A stretch of 64,000 bases of DNA, taken from NCBI RefSeq assembly GCF_019665785.1, contig NZ_CP081149.1:1550001-1614000 (forward strand), written 5' to 3'. Positions 26,786 through 36,365 of the stretch are shown piece by piece. The notes below the pieces were generated by a model. The model worked only from the letters and a program-made list of their open reading frames with translations. It was not told the origin of the DNA and did no database searches. Position 1 is the first letter of the stretch; every line of letters begins with the position of its first letter. The position numbers and the translations under genes were made by a program. This DNA is from Deefgea piscis (GTDB lineage Bacteria > Pseudomonadota > Gammaproteobacteria > Burkholderiales > Chitinibacteraceae).

Positions 26786-28675
26786 TTATTTGGCCTCTAA
26801 AGCTTCCCAGCGTTCCATTTTTTCAATGGTGATTGCATCAATCTCATCGATTCTAGCCTGCATTGCTTTGGCCTTTGCAGGAGAATCGCGATAAATTGCC
26901 GGATCAAGCAAAGATTGTTGTAATTCTGTCTGTTCTTGCTCGAGTAATGCGATTTCCTTTGGAAGGTTTTCTAATTCGCGGGCTTCATTAAAGCTTAATT
27001 TGGTTCTTGCTGTTTTGGTGCGTTCAGCTGGTTTGCTTTCTTTGCTAGTTGTGATTTTGTTATTTGATTCACGACTAGCGAGCATACGTGCTTTAGCATC
27101 AATCCAGTCTTGATAGCCACCGACGTTTTCAATAATTTGGCCGTTAGGTTCAAAGACGATGGTTTGAGTTACGACATTATCGAGAAAGGCACGGTCATGG
27201 CTGACTAAGAAAACGGTACCCGGATATTCATCGAGTAATTGCTCAAGTAATTCTAGCGTTTCAATGTCCAAATCATTGGTGGGTTCATCCAGCACCAAAA
27301 CGTTTGCTGGACGAGTAAATAAACGCGCTAACAATAAGCGATTGCGTTCACCACCAGAGAGTGATTTAACCGGGCTGCGCGCGCGCTCGGCAGGGAACAA
27401 AAATTGTTCCAAATAACCCATGATGTGTTTACGCTGTCCACCGATTTCTACGAAATCATCGCCTTGGCTGACGGAGTCGGCGACTGATTTTTCTTCGTCA
27501 AGTTGCTCGCGGAACTGATCGAAATAAGCGACTTGGATCTTGGTGCCCGCTTTAACTGAACCGGTGTCGGGTTCAAGTTCGCCAAGAATCATTTTAAGTA
27601 AGGTGGTTTTACCAGCGCCGTTCGGGCCGATTAGGCCGATTTTGTCACCGCGTAAGATGCGGGTACTAAAGTCTTTGATGAGGACTTTATCGCCATAGGC
27701 TTTGCTGACGTTTTCCAGTTCGGCGACAATTTTGCCGCTGCGATCGCCAGCTTCAACTTGAAATTCAACTTTGCCCAAACGCTCGCGGCGCTCAGAGCGT
27801 TCACGACGTAATTGTTCAAGGCGACGAACGCGGCCTTCGTTGCGGGTGCGACGTGCTTTGACACCTTGGCGAATCCAAACTTCTTCTGCAGCAAGATCTT
27901 TATCAAACTTTTTATTGTTTACTTCTTCTTGCGCGATGAGTTCTTCTTTTTTGGCTTCATAAGCCGCAAAATTGCCAGGGAAGCTCACAATATTGCCGCG
28001 ATCGAGCTCAATAATACGATTGCTGACGTTGTCCAAGAAGCGGCGGTCATGGGTAATAAATAATACGCTGCCACCAAAGCCCTTGAGCATGGTTTCTAGC
28101 CATTCAATCGCGCTAACGTCTAAATGGTTGGTTGGTTCGTCAAGTAGTAAAACTTGGGGTTCGGTGACCAAAGCGCGGGCAATGGCGACGCGTTTTTTCC
28201 AGCCGCCAGAGAGTTCTGAAATCAAGGTTTCGGGCGGTAGACTGAGCTGCGACATAGTGGTCGAAATGAGCGAATCTAAGCGCCAGCCATCTTGGCTTTC
28301 GAGTTCATGCTGAATTTCGGTCAGACGATCTAGGCTTTCTTGGCTATCGTCTAAGTGGTCGAGCGCCGCATGGTAATCGAGCAAGACTTGGCGAATATTA
28401 CCCAAGCCTTCGGCGACCGCTTCAAATACAGTGTGCTCAGGGTTGAGCATGGGCTCTTGCGGAACAAACGCCATTTTGGCGTTGTCAACCAAACGAATCG
28501 TGCCTTCGTCGAGTTTTTGCACGCCAGCGATGGCTTTTAATAATGACGACTTACCTGCACCATTGCGGCCAATTAAACCAACCCGCTCTCCAGGCTCTAA
28601 CACAAGGCCTGCGCCATCCAATAGTGGCCAGTGACCAAAGGCGAGGTGGGCATTTTCAACCAGTAACAAGGGCAT
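26786..28675 (-). CDS. uup: ABC-F family ATPase, Uup-like
   Basis: Soluble protein with two ABC domains and no membrane segments. About 629 residues from ATG 28675 (PLLLVENAHLAFG), preceded by AAAGAG. Walker A motifs are GRNGAGKSS and GPNGAGKTT; signatures are LSGGWKKRVAIARAL and LSGGERNRLLLARLF; Walker B motifs are LLLDEPTNHLD and LVLDEPTNDLD. The linker between domains is rich in Arg (RRTRNEGRVRRLEQLRRERS). A C-terminal coiled-coil domain (from ~540) is the Uup mark. Uup-type proteins bind ribosomes or branched DNA and affect precise transposon excision. The exact paralogue is inferred. Confidence 0.9.
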   Translation of the reverse strand: MPLLLVENAHLAFGHWPLLDGAGLVLEPGERVGLIGRNGAGKSSLLKAIAGVQKLDEGTIRLVDNAKMAFVPQEPMLNPEHTVFEAVAEGLGNIRQVLLDYHAALDHLDDSQESLDRLTEIQHELESQDGWRLDSLISTTMSQLSLPPETLISELSGGWKKRVAIARALVTEPQVLLLDEPTNHLDVSAIEWLETMLKGFGGSVLFITHDRRFLDNVSNRIIELDRGNIVSFPGNFAAYEAKKEELIAQEEVNNKKFDKDLAAEEVWIRQGVKARRTRNEGRVRRLEQLRRERSERRERLGKVEFQVEAGDRSGKIVAELENVSKAYGDKVLIKDFSTRILRGDKIGLIGPNGAGKTTLLKMILGELEPDTGSVKAGTKIQVAYFDQFREQLDEEKSVADSVSQGDDFVEIGGQRKHIMGYLEQFLFPAERARSPVKSLSGGERNRLLLARLFTRPANVLVLDEPTNDLDIETLELLEQLLDEYPGTVFLVSHDRAFLDNVVTQTIVFEPNGQIIENVGGYQDWIDAKARMLASRESNNKITTSKESKPAERTKTARTKLSFNEARELENLPKEIALLEQEQTELQQSLLDPAIYRDSPAKAKAMQARIDEIDAITIEKMERWEALEAK

Positions 28676-28780
28676 AACAGACTCTTTAATTTGCAATTTA
28701 AGCGGCGATTATACGGGTGTGTTGGGTCTTCGGCACGTTAACGATTAGAATCGTGCTCAATCTCATAGTGGAGTAGAGGG

Positions 28781-30220
28781 ATGAAACGACTCGCTCTGTG
28801 TCTCGTATTACTCTGTTTGGCTGGTGTCGCTTGGGCTAGTCAGCCTAAGGCAGGCAAGGCTAAAGCAGAGGTTGCTAGTGTAAAAAGCACTCATCCGGCA
28901 CTCAAAGCGAAAAGTGCTTTGGCGCAAGCGGGTGCTTTTGATGTGAATAATCCACCGGACCGGATTCGTGTGTTGGTGGGGCTGGGGGCTTCGACGTACT
29001 TTTTAAAAGATGGTCGCCCTCATGGTTTAGAGTACGCCTTGTTAAATGGCTTTGAGGCTGAGCTTAATCGCAATCGTGCCAAAGGTCTGCCGCCGATTCG
29101 GATTCAATTTATTCCAATGGACAGCGGGGAGCTCATTTCGGCTTTGTTGGCGGGCAAGGGTGATATTGCTGCAGGGTTGATTCCGATTACTGAGGGCGCA
29201 CGTTCCTTGGTCTCATTTTCTACGCCTTATGCTCAGGATGAATGGTGTTTGCTTGGCCCCAAGTCGAGTGATGCGCCTCGTTTTGAAACCTTGGGTGATA
29301 CGCCGTTGGTGCTGAGCTCGAGCAGTTTGGGGCGCCGTTTGTTGGCCGGGCAAGCAGAATGGAGTGGACTCACGCTTGAAGATCCGCCAATCGGGCAGTC
29401 TGTTGAATCGTTGCTAGCGGAAATCAATGCCGGTAAAGCGGTGTACACCGTCATGAGTCGGGCAGTATTAAAGTTGTGGGGTGAGCGATTTAAAGAGGTT
29501 CAAGTGGGAAGTTGCTTGGCAGAGTCGGTTGATTTGGCATGGGTGACGCGGCCAGCAGATAGCGCATTACTGGCGTCGTTAAATCGTTATATAGCGAGCA
29601 AAAAAGTATCGATAGATGCTGCGATTCGCGCCACTCAGCGCTTTTTGCCTGTAGATGCTAAAGCGGCGCGTTCTGAGGCTATTTCACCGCTGGATAAATT
29701 GGGCTTTTTTATGCCCATGTTTCAGACCATTGCGGCGGCGAACAATTTAGATTGGATGCTACTGGCAGCGATTGGGCAAAAAGAAAGTAAATTAAATCCG
29801 GTGATTCGGAAAAACGGCCCGACTGGGGTGATGCAAGTTAATCCGTCTACTGCCAGAGCGATGGGGGTGAGTGATCCGCACGGCAACGAGGGCAATATTA
29901 CCGCAGCGGCCAAGTACTTAGCTTACTTGCGTAAAATGTTTAGTCAGCAAGGTATCTCAGAAGACAATCAATTGTATTTTATGATTGCAGCATACAATGC
30001 CGGTGAGGGGCGTTTGGCGCAAATTAGAAACCGCACGAAAGCGCAAGGTTTGGACCCGAATGTTTGGCTGGGTAATGTAGAAAAGACGGCGATGAGTCAA
30101 GTCAGCAAAGGAATGGTAGATTATGTATCTGCCGTCAATCGCTATTATCTTGCTTATCAATCGGCAGAAAAGACCAAAGCCAAAAAAGCCAGCCATGTCG
30201 TTGGCAAAAATACCCAATAG
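28781..30220 (+). CDS. MltF-like membrane-bound lytic transglycosylase
   Basis: 479 residues with a cleavable-looking signal (LALCLVLLCLAGVAWA). Residues ~55-285 form a periplasmic binding-protein (SBP_bac_3) module, and ~300-450 a lytic transglycosylase SLT domain: AAIGQKESKLNP with the catalytic Glu, GPTGVMQVNPSTARAMG, and MIAAYNAGEGR. This is the MltF architecture; MltF cuts peptidoglycan and its binding module regulates it through muropeptides. The C-terminal tail is Lys-rich. A perfect hairpin follows the stop. Confidence 0.9.
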   Translation: MKRLALCLVLLCLAGVAWASQPKAGKAKAEVASVKSTHPALKAKSALAQAGAFDVNNPPDRIRVLVGLGASTYFLKDGRPHGLEYALLNGFEAELNRNRAKGLPPIRIQFIPMDSGELISALLAGKGDIAAGLIPITEGARSLVSFSTPYAQDEWCLLGPKSSDAPRFETLGDTPLVLSSSSLGRRLLAGQAEWSGLTLEDPPIGQSVESLLAEINAGKAVYTVMSRAVLKLWGERFKEVQVGSCLAESVDLAWVTRPADSALLASLNRYIASKKVSIDAAIRATQRFLPVDAKAARSEAISPLDKLGFFMPMFQTIAAANNLDWMLLAAIGQKESKLNPVIRKNGPTGVMQVNPSTARAMGVSDPHGNEGNITAAAKYLAYLRKMFSQQGISEDNQLYFMIAAYNAGEGRLAQIRNRTKAQGLDPNVWLGNVEKTAMSQVSKGMVDYVSAVNRYYLAYQSAEKTKAKKASHVVGKNTQ

Positions 30221-30243
30221 TGGTTTGAAACCCTATTGGGGTA
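30211..30243. repeat. Hairpin at the end of the mltF-like gene
   Basis: CCCAATAG / CTATTGGG, perfect 8-bp stem that includes the TAG stop codon. There is no T run; it may protect the 3' end or help termination. It abuts 47-bp element 7. Confidence 0.45.
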
Positions 30244-30286
30244 TATCATTACAGACTAATCGCTATAATGCGTCTGTGTTAATACA
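30240..30286. repeat. 47-bp GGTAT...ATACC element, copy 7 (right end ATACA)
   Basis: Exactly 47 bp; the right end has one mismatch (ATACA). The inner pair ACAGAC / GTCTGT and half-sites CAGAC (13-17) and GCGTC (31-35) are present. It lies upstream of pyk, and a TATAAT-like hexamer is within it. Confidence 0.65.
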
Positions 30287-30452
30287 TTCGATACGTGTTT
30301 TCTTTGACGGATATTCACTCTAGCATCAATGCTTGAGCGGCTTTATTTAAAATCGTCATCTACAGTTTTCCTGTTTTTTATCATATTTTTACGCGCTGAA
30401 GTCGCGTATTGTTGGCACGTGTTTTTCGGCTATTCATTGGAGATTTAAAAGT

Positions 30453-31892
30453 ATGCAATGCGGTACTAAGATTGTTGCCACCCTCGGCCCTGCGTCGAAT
30501 GATCCAGCAGTGCTGGAAAGCCTCATCGTTGCGGGTGTAAATACCGTACGTTTGAATTTCTCTCATGGTACAGCGCAAGACCATACTGATCGCGCGGCAA
30601 TGGTTCGCTCGATTGCGGCTAAATTGGGTAAGTCGGTTGCTGTTTTAGCTGACTTGCAAGGCCCAAAAATCCGTGTTGGTAAATTTGAAAAAAATAAAAT
30701 TGAGCTAAAAAAAGGCGCCAAATTTATTTTGGATGCTGAATGTGAATTGGGTAACCAAGACACCGTGGGTTTGGATTACAAAGAATTGCCAAATGACGTG
30801 GAAGCGGGCGTTGAGTTGTTGCTTGATGATGGCAAAATCCAATTGATCGTTGATTCTGTAGTTGGCGCCAAAGTATTCACGACCGTGACGATGGGTGGTG
30901 TGTTGTCGAACAATAAAGGTATCAATCGTAAGGGCGGTGGTTTGACTGCGCCAGCGTTGACTGCCAAAGATATGGAAGACATCAAAACGGCCGCTGCTTT
31001 GCAAGCGGACTATATTGCGGTTTCGTTCCCGAAATCGGCTGCTGATATGTATATGGCACGCACTTTGTTGCGCGCAGCGGGTGGCCACGGTGGTTTGATC
31101 GCAAAAATCGAACGGACCGAAGCAATTACCAATCTGGAAGAAATCCTCGCTGCGTCTGATGGCATTATGGTTGCTCGTGGTGATTTGGCGGTTGAAGTGG
31201 GTGATGCCACTGTACCTGCACTGCAAAAGCGCATGATCAAGATGGCGCGTAAGATGCACAAATTGAGCATTACTGCGACGCAAATGATGGAATCAATGAT
31301 CGAAAGCCCAGTGCCAACACGCGCTGAAGTTTCCGATTGCGCCAATGCAGTCTTGGATGGTACTGATGCGGTGATGTTGTCGGCTGAATCAGCTGCAGGT
31401 AAATACCCACTTGAAGCGGTACAAGCTATGGCGCGTACTTGCTTTGAGGCTGAGCGCTCTGGCGAATGCAAGGTAGAGGCTGAATTTGATAATGTGAGCG
31501 ACTTCTCTCGCATTGACGAAGCCGTTGCGATGTCGGCTTTGTATGCCGCTAGCAAATTGCCAATCAAAGCGATTGTATGTATTTCACATTCAGGTGCATC
31601 TGCATTGTGGTTATCACGTTACAATACCGGTGTGCCAATTTATGTGTTTACGCAAGAATTGAATACCTACCGCAAATTGGCTTTGTTCCGCCACGTTCGT
31701 CCTATCATGATGGATGCTAAAGTGGGTGCTGATCGTGAAGAACAATTGGCATCAGCTCAACTTGAATTGCTACGTGCTGGTGTTGTGATTCCAGGTGATA
31801 AATTAGTGGTTACCTTGGGTGTGCATAAATCTGGCGTTGGTTCTGGTGCGAACACAATGCGTATTGTACAAGTGGGTAGCGGCACGCGTTAA
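30453..31892 (+). CDS. pyk: Pyruvate kinase
   Basis: Glycolytic enzyme converting phosphoenolpyruvate and ADP to pyruvate and ATP. 479 residues. Signatures: TKIVATLGPASNDP, VRLNFSHGTAQDH, LADLQGPKIRVG, LIAKIERTEAITN (catalytic Lys), MVARGDLAVEVG, and MLSAESAAGKYP. GGAG precedes the ATG. A strong terminator follows. Confidence 0.97.
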   Translation: MQCGTKIVATLGPASNDPAVLESLIVAGVNTVRLNFSHGTAQDHTDRAAMVRSIAAKLGKSVAVLADLQGPKIRVGKFEKNKIELKKGAKFILDAECELGNQDTVGLDYKELPNDVEAGVELLLDDGKIQLIVDSVVGAKVFTTVTMGGVLSNNKGINRKGGGLTAPALTAKDMEDIKTAAALQADYIAVSFPKSAADMYMARTLLRAAGGHGGLIAKIERTEAITNLEEILAASDGIMVARGDLAVEVGDATVPALQKRMIKMARKMHKLSITATQMMESMIESPVPTRAEVSDCANAVLDGTDAVMLSAESAAGKYPLEAVQAMARTCFEAERSGECKVEAEFDNVSDFSRIDEAVAMSALYAASKLPIKAIVCISHSGASALWLSRYNTGVPIYVFTQELNTYRKLALFRHVRPIMMDAKVGADREEQLASAQLELLRAGVVIPGDKLVVTLGVHKSGVGSGANTMRIVQVGSGTR

Positions 31893-31910
31893 TTGGTGCT
31901 TTGCTGACAC

Positions 31911-31943
31911 AAACCGGTCTTATGGCCGGTTTTTTGTTTTTTT
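31911..31943 (+). terminator. Rho-independent terminator of pyk
   Basis: AAACCGG ... CCGGTTT stem followed by a long T run (TTTTTTGTTTTTTT). Confidence 0.9.
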
Positions 31944-32018
31944 AAGCGGCAGATGGTTTGCGATGATGAAGTCCCGCGCAATGTGCCCAATAATGAATTT
32001 TTAAATGAGGAAACCTCC

Positions 32019-32750
32019 ATGACGCAAGAACTGATTCGTCTTTCCAAACGCATGGTCGAACTTGGCTTGTGCTCGCGTCGTGAGGCCGATGAGTTGATTG
32101 AACTGGGGCGCGTGACCGTTGATGGTCAGGTTGTTGATCAGCTGGGTAGTCGTGTGACGCTGGCGCAAAAAGTGGCCGTGCAGGCGGTTAAAATGCAGTT
32201 GCATAAGCAACCCGATCGAGTGACGCTGTTGATGAACAAGCCGGTTGCTTATGCCGCTTGGCCAGAAGCTGACGGTGAGGCATGGCAAACGCTATTGAAT
32301 ACTGAACATCGTGATGTAAGCGATCGAACTGGGTTTGTGTTGTTAAAGAAGGCGTTGCCTCATTTGCAAGTACCGTGCGGCTTAGATTCTGCCGCGCAAG
32401 GATTGCTAGTGCTGACGCAAGATACGCGGCTCGTACGCTCTTTGGCGACCGAGTTAGAGCAAGAATATCTATTGTGGTTTGACGGTGAACTCAGCGCTGA
32501 ATCGTTAAAACTGATGAATAGTCGAACTAAGTTTGATGGTGCTGTTTTAAAGCCTTATAAGATCACGCGACAAAGCGACCAGCAATTACGTATTGTTTTA
32601 CGAGCTGCAATGCCGGATTTTTTACCCGCCTTATGTGAGTCGGTCGGCATTCAGGTGCGCTCATACAAGCGGATTCGGATTGGCCGCATTGGTTTGTCTA
32701 GTTTGCCTGAAGGGCAGTGGCGCTTTTTGCAAAGTAATGAGCGATTTTAA
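32019..32750 (+). CDS. RsuA/RluB/RluF-family rRNA pseudouridine synthase
   Basis: About 243 residues from ATG 32019 (GAGG upstream). The N-terminal S4 RNA-binding domain is LSKRMVELGLCSRREADELIELGRV. A synthase domain follows, with LLMNKPVAYAAW and the catalytic region GLDSAAQGLLVLTQD; the Asp of the family's RLD motif is retained although the Arg is Gly. The end QVRSYKRIRIGRIGLSSLPEGQWR is typical. It isomerises uridines in rRNA; which site cannot be told. The domain is rather diverged in the middle. Confidence 0.88.
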   Translation: MTQELIRLSKRMVELGLCSRREADELIELGRVTVDGQVVDQLGSRVTLAQKVAVQAVKMQLHKQPDRVTLLMNKPVAYAAWPEADGEAWQTLLNTEHRDVSDRTGFVLLKKALPHLQVPCGLDSAAQGLLVLTQDTRLVRSLATELEQEYLLWFDGELSAESLKLMNSRTKFDGAVLKPYKITRQSDQQLRIVLRAAMPDFLPALCESVGIQVRSYKRIRIGRIGLSSLPEGQWRFLQSNERF

Positions 32751-32767
32751 GTGGTCGATGTTTTACG

Positions 32768-32790
32768 GCGCATGAAATGCGCTGTTTTTG
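32768..32790 (+). terminator. Terminator after the pseudouridine synthase gene
   Basis: Short GCGCAT-GAA-ATGCGC hairpin followed by TG-TTTTT. Confidence 0.6.
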
Positions 32791-32809
32791 TGTGTGCTGA
32801 TGCCAAATA

Positions 32810-33910
32810 TTATTTATTTTCCAGCATTTGCCGTATGACTTGATTAAAGGGCGCAATCCATTCGGCAGAGAATTGTCGATCAGAAGCGTTAATTTCAGCA
32901 ATCGCTCGCAATATAGAGCGTTGCTGCCCACGATGGCTGTGGCGTAATAAAATCGAGTCAAAAGCATCAACAATGGCTAAGATTTTAGCGCCGTCACATA
33001 TTTCAGAATGCATCAATTGGTTAGGGTAGCCGCTGCCATTGGGTTTTTCATGGTGTTGAATAATCATTTGCGCGGCGTCTTGCCAGCCGACCATTCTGGC
33101 GGTCAGCCCAGCCCCCCACGCTGGATGTAAGTTGATTTTTTGGCGTGCAGACTCATCAAGCGATTCAATTTTTAGCCAGTAGTTTTCTGGCAAGAACATC
33201 ATGCCAATATCATGAAGGTAAATGGCGGCTTCTAATTGTATGGGGTTAACTCGGCTTCCTGCCGCACGGTTAGTTTCAAGCGCCAATTCAAGATTTCTTG
33301 CTGTGCGCCCTGTAAACAAAGGTGAGCGCGCTTCAAGTTGCAACGCGAGCTGGTGAAAGAAGTTCAGGTCTTCGTGGCGTTCTGCATTATTACGTGCAGC
33401 ATTGCTGGCGTCTCTTTGTGGTAGTTTACTCAATCCCGGTCGAAAGCCAGTAACGGTTTCTATAAGACGTATAGCGCTGGCATCGATGCTGTCTGGGCCT
33501 TGCAAAGATAAACCCTCTAGACCTAGTGCTAGTGTCGGTAGCGCTAATGCGGCGGCGGATTCATTGTCCCCAAGCAGTTCAATAGTTTGTTCTAGCCGAT
33601 CCAAGGTAAGTAAGATGACCTCGGCTAGTAGGTCGCTAAAGGCTAATTCATTGCTGCGCATTCGCGACAAAATGGTTTCAACACCATGAATCAATGGAAT
33701 AACAAACGGCAGGCGACAGAGCCCCGCATCGCCTTTGATATTGTGAAATAAACGAAATAACTGCGTAATGCGGCTAAGGTCTTCTGGGGTTTGCTTGAGC
33801 TCGGCGAGTAGACTTTCAATTTGTGGTGCGGAGTCGATGAGCCCGTCACGAAAATCGACAAATGCATTCCAATCGATAACTTGTGGATTTTGTAGCCCTT
33901 GGATTTCCAT
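32810..33910 (-). CDS. Hpt + HD-GYP-like signalling protein
   Basis: 366 residues. The N-terminal ~110 residues resemble a histidine-phosphotransfer domain, with LFRLFHNIKGDAGLC (His-x-x-Lys-Gly). Residues ~195-360 form an HD domain of the HD-GYP kind: YLHDIGMMFLPENYW, LHPAWGAGLTARM, IIQHHEKPNGSGYP and AKILAIVDAFDSIL. HD-GYP proteins hydrolyse cyclic di-GMP. The combination suggests a phosphorelay-controlled phosphodiesterase. No partner is adjacent. The 231-bp gap on its 5' side (33911-34144) shows no recognisable feature. Confidence 0.85.
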   Translation of the reverse strand: MEIQGLQNPQVIDWNAFVDFRDGLIDSAPQIESLLAELKQTPEDLSRITQLFRLFHNIKGDAGLCRLPFVIPLIHGVETILSRMRSNELAFSDLLAEVILLTLDRLEQTIELLGDNESAAALALPTLALGLEGLSLQGPDSIDASAIRLIETVTGFRPGLSKLPQRDASNAARNNAERHEDLNFFHQLALQLEARSPLFTGRTARNLELALETNRAAGSRVNPIQLEAAIYLHDIGMMFLPENYWLKIESLDESARQKINLHPAWGAGLTARMVGWQDAAQMIIQHHEKPNGSGYPNQLMHSEICDGAKILAIVDAFDSILLRHSHRGQQRSILRAIAEINASDRQFSAEWIAPFNQVIRQMLENK

Positions 33911-34144
33911 TGCGTGACCTAACCTTTGTTGAAATCAGTTCGATGAGATTGAGGTGGTTTTCCAGTATTGTGGTGCTGGCATAAATTATATCTACGCGCT
34001 ATCTAGCGCATGAAAGATAAACATCTAAATAGATTGAGTAGTCTGTACTGATTTTGGGCTTATTTTATAAATCATGCTGTATTTATAGTTTTGATTTGAG
34101 CATGAAGCGAAGATAATGTGTTTATTTAGCAAGGAGCTCGTTTG

Positions 34145-34771
34145 ATGGCTGAAGTTAACGAATTAAATCAGTTAGAAATACGGATACTGGGCGCTTTAAT
34201 TGAAAAACAACATACAGTACCGGATTCATATCCTTTAACTTTGAATGCCTTGCTCGCGGCATGTAATCAAAAGTCGAGTCGAGATCCGGTGATTGAGGCG
34301 ACAGAGGCTGAGCTGCTGGTGGCGCTTGATCAGTTGCGCGAGCAAGGCTGGGTTGCGGAAGTGAGTGGGGGGCGTGTACTGCGCTATGAGCAGGCATTGG
34401 CAAAAGTATTGCGTATTCCGAGTCAATCGGTCGCGCTATTGGCTGTGTTGATGCTACGCGGGCCGCAAACAGCGGGCGAGTTGCGGCTAAATTGTGAGCG
34501 CTTGCATCGGTTTGCTGATATTTCGGCGGTTGAAGGTTTTTTAGAAGAGCTAGCTTCGCGGCAATCCGCTGCTTTGGTGTTGCAAATGCCGAAACAAGCA
34601 GGGGCGAGGGAATGTCGTTGGTGTCATTTATTGGCTGGAGCGCCAATCTTGGTTCAGCCAGATGCGCCGCAATTAGACCTTGTGGCGCGAGTGACTGATT
34701 TGGAGCTAGAGGTTGAGAAATTAAAGGCAATGTTAGTCGATATGCAGGAAAAGCTAGTTGTACGCACTTAA
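34145..34771 (+). CDS. yceH: YceH family protein (DUF480, UPF0502)
   Basis: 208 residues from ATG 34145, with AAGGAG eight bases upstream. Family marks: LEIRILGALIEKQHTVPDSYPLTLNALLAACNQKSSRDPV, seen as two consecutive conserved blocks, and MLRGPQTAGELRLNCERLH. The fold is two winged helices; the C-terminus ends in a coiled segment (VTDLELEVEKLKAMLVDM). Function unknown in the literature I know, though the fold suggests DNA or protein binding. Confidence 0.93.
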   Translation: MAEVNELNQLEIRILGALIEKQHTVPDSYPLTLNALLAACNQKSSRDPVIEATEAELLVALDQLREQGWVAEVSGGRVLRYEQALAKVLRIPSQSVALLAVLMLRGPQTAGELRLNCERLHRFADISAVEGFLEELASRQSAALVLQMPKQAGARECRWCHLLAGAPILVQPDAPQLDLVARVTDLELEVEKLKAMLVDMQEKLVVRT

Positions 34772-34987
34772 ATGCATCAGGATTTTCAGTAAATATTGAC
34801 TTAAACCACCCTTTTTGTCGGAAAGTTTCAAATAATGCTTGCCAGCAGCTGCGCGCTCAGCGAAGATACGAGCTGCAGGATCTTCAAGTAGTGGATGTGT
34901 GTGATGTAGTGGCCTTGCCGTACCGCAGTGCTTCATTTCCCTTGATTTTCGTGCTTTATATTTATTTTATTTTTAGGGAAATACAAA

Positions 34988-35191
34988 ATGGCTCAAGGTA
35001 CAGTTAAGTGGTTCAACGATTCTAAAGGCTTCGGTTTCATCACTCCTGATGAAGGCGGCGAAGATTTGTTTGCTCACTTCTCACAAATCAACTCTAAAGG
35101 TTTCAAAACTTTAGCTGAAGGCCAAAAAGTTTCGTTTGACGTTACTACTGGTCCTAAAGGCAAGCAAGCATCTAACATTCAACCAGTTTAA
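34988..35191 (+). CDS. Cold-shock protein, CspA family
   Basis: 67-residue OB-fold nucleic-acid-binding protein: [15 protein letters not shown] (RNP1 KGFGFI) and [10 protein letters not shown] (RNP2-like). It binds single-stranded RNA/DNA and acts as RNA chaperone. The 216-bp region upstream (34772-34987) has no gene and probably holds the promoter and a long 5' leader, as is common for csp genes. The base just before the ATG is AT-rich with AGGGA as ribosome-binding site. Confidence 0.95.
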   Translation: MAQGTVKWFNDSKGFGFITPDEGGEDLFAHFSQINSKGFKTLAEGQKVSFDVTTGPKGKQASNIQPV

Positions 35192-35212
35192 TTACTTGGG
35201 TTGTTGATGTAG

Positions 35213-35243
35213 AAAAAAACCCAGCTTGCTGGGTTTTTTTACG
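35213..35243 (+). terminator. Terminator of the cold-shock gene
   Basis: AAAAAACCCAGC-TTG-CTGGGTTTTTTT, a strong symmetric hairpin between convergent genes; probably bidirectional. Confidence 0.9.
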
Positions 35244-35251
35244 TTTACATC

Positions 35252-35827
35252 TTATTGGTATTGCGGGTTTTTTCCACTGATGCCTTGATAAAAATGCTGA
35301 ATTACCTGCATATCGGCGTCAATATCACCTGTTGGATAAAAAACCATGCCACACCCACCGGTTTTTTCTTTGAAGTCAATGTACCCCAGCACGATGGGTA
35401 CATTGGCTTTCAGTGCAATATAGTAAAATCCAGTTTTCCAGCGATTTACCTTTTGCCGTGTGCCTTCCGGCGGAATTGCAATAATCAGTCGCTCACTGCG
35501 TTGGTAAACATCGGCAATTTGTTCCACTAAAGAATTGGACTTGCGTCGATCTACTGAAATACCGCCTAACCAACGCGCTAAAGGCCCAAGTGGACCGACA
35601 AACAAAGTGTGTTTGCCCATCCAGTAGACTTTTTGCCTTGCAATAAAGCACAGCGCCAGCCCGATGGGGAAGTCCCAGTTGCTGGTGTGAGGAGCGGCGA
35701 TAAGTACGTATTTATCCAGCGCAGGAAAGTCACCTTTTAGGCGCCACCCTAATCGCTTGAGCAACCATTTTGATAGCCTTGGCATAACATCACGAATGAT
35801 GGGCGTATCAAAAATGGTGCGTTGCAT
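35252..35827 (-). CDS. Lysophospholipid acyltransferase-family protein (PlsC-like)
   Basis: 191 residues. The acyltransferase motifs are visible: block I AAPHTSNWDFPIG (His-x4-Asp), block II WLGGISVDRRKS, and block III AIPPEGTRQKVNRWKTG. Enzymes of this family move acyl groups to lysophosphatidate or related lipids at the membrane. The sequence is shorter than PlsC and the substrate is uncertain. The ATG overlaps the stop of the small upstream gene by one base (TAATG). Confidence 0.88.
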   Translation of the reverse strand: MQRTIFDTPIIRDVMPRLSKWLLKRLGWRLKGDFPALDKYVLIAAPHTSNWDFPIGLALCFIARQKVYWMGKHTLFVGPLGPLARWLGGISVDRRKSNSLVEQIADVYQRSERLIIAIPPEGTRQKVNRWKTGFYYIALKANVPIVLGYIDFKEKTGGCGMVFYPTGDIDADMQVIQHFYQGISGKNPQYQ

Positions 35828-36102
35828 TATTTAGCGAGGCCGGTTTGAATCAACTCAGCCACCAAATCATTAAGCGTCATTTCACGTTCTGAGCAACGGG
35901 TGTGTAGCTCTTGTACGAGATCTTTATTGAGTTTGCAGGCAAACGGTACCAAGCCTTTAGCTTGATCTTGTTTGCGCTGCTCTTTCTTGTCGAGCAGTGT
36001 TGCTGCCGCTTGGCCAAAACGAGCTGGCGCATTGGCTGCACCGAGATCATTGTGTAGCTTTTCAGCTTTACGTTTTTCTAATTCAAATTTCTTCATTGTC
36101 AT
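35827..36102 (-). CDS. Small protein with ribbon-helix-helix-like C-terminus
   Basis: 91 residues. The N-terminal half is highly charged (MKKFELEKRKAEKLHNDL, KKEQRKQDQAKG). The C-terminal part (PFACKLNKDLVQELHTRCSEREMTLNDLVAELIQTGL) has the pattern of a ribbon-helix-helix DNA-binding domain. I do not recognise a named family. AAAGGA lies 7 bases before the ATG. It is coupled to the acyltransferase gene, so it may regulate it or itself; this is inference. Confidence 0.7.
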   Translation of the reverse strand: MTMKKFELEKRKAEKLHNDLGAANAPARFGQAAATLLDKKEQRKQDQAKGLVPFACKLNKDLVQELHTRCSEREMTLNDLVAELIQTGLAK

Positions 36103-36365
36103 GATAGTTCCTTTGTAAGCGACGCTATTCTAAGGCTTTGGGCGCAGCTCGTCGCTTACAATTTGCGCGAATGGCGGTTCAATGGCGCTAAAAAGTAAGT
36201 TAATGAGATAGGTATTATTTTACTGGTAGAGAAAATCTAGTATTAATACGTAGTATTTCCCATGTTGTATCGAGATAAACTGAGAATCGACAACGTTTTT
36301 CGCGCTGGTTCTTGCTACAATCGGCACTTGATATAATTCACCCGCTCTTAATTGGAGAACTGTGT

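Noticed and set aside
30705..31283. 192-residue open frame on the minus strand
   Set aside because: Antisense shadow of pyruvate kinase; no motif or ribosome-binding site.
34155..34730. 191-residue open frame on the minus strand
   Set aside because: Antisense shadow of yceH, which has a ribosome-binding site and family motifs; the shadow is rich in Pro, Gln and His.
36211..36257. A further GGTATT start upstream of pgk
   Set aside because: Position 43-47 reads GTATT rather than ATACC, so it does not fit. The same test failed for GGTAT at 3322, 21034, 35257, 41970, 48694 and 58379.
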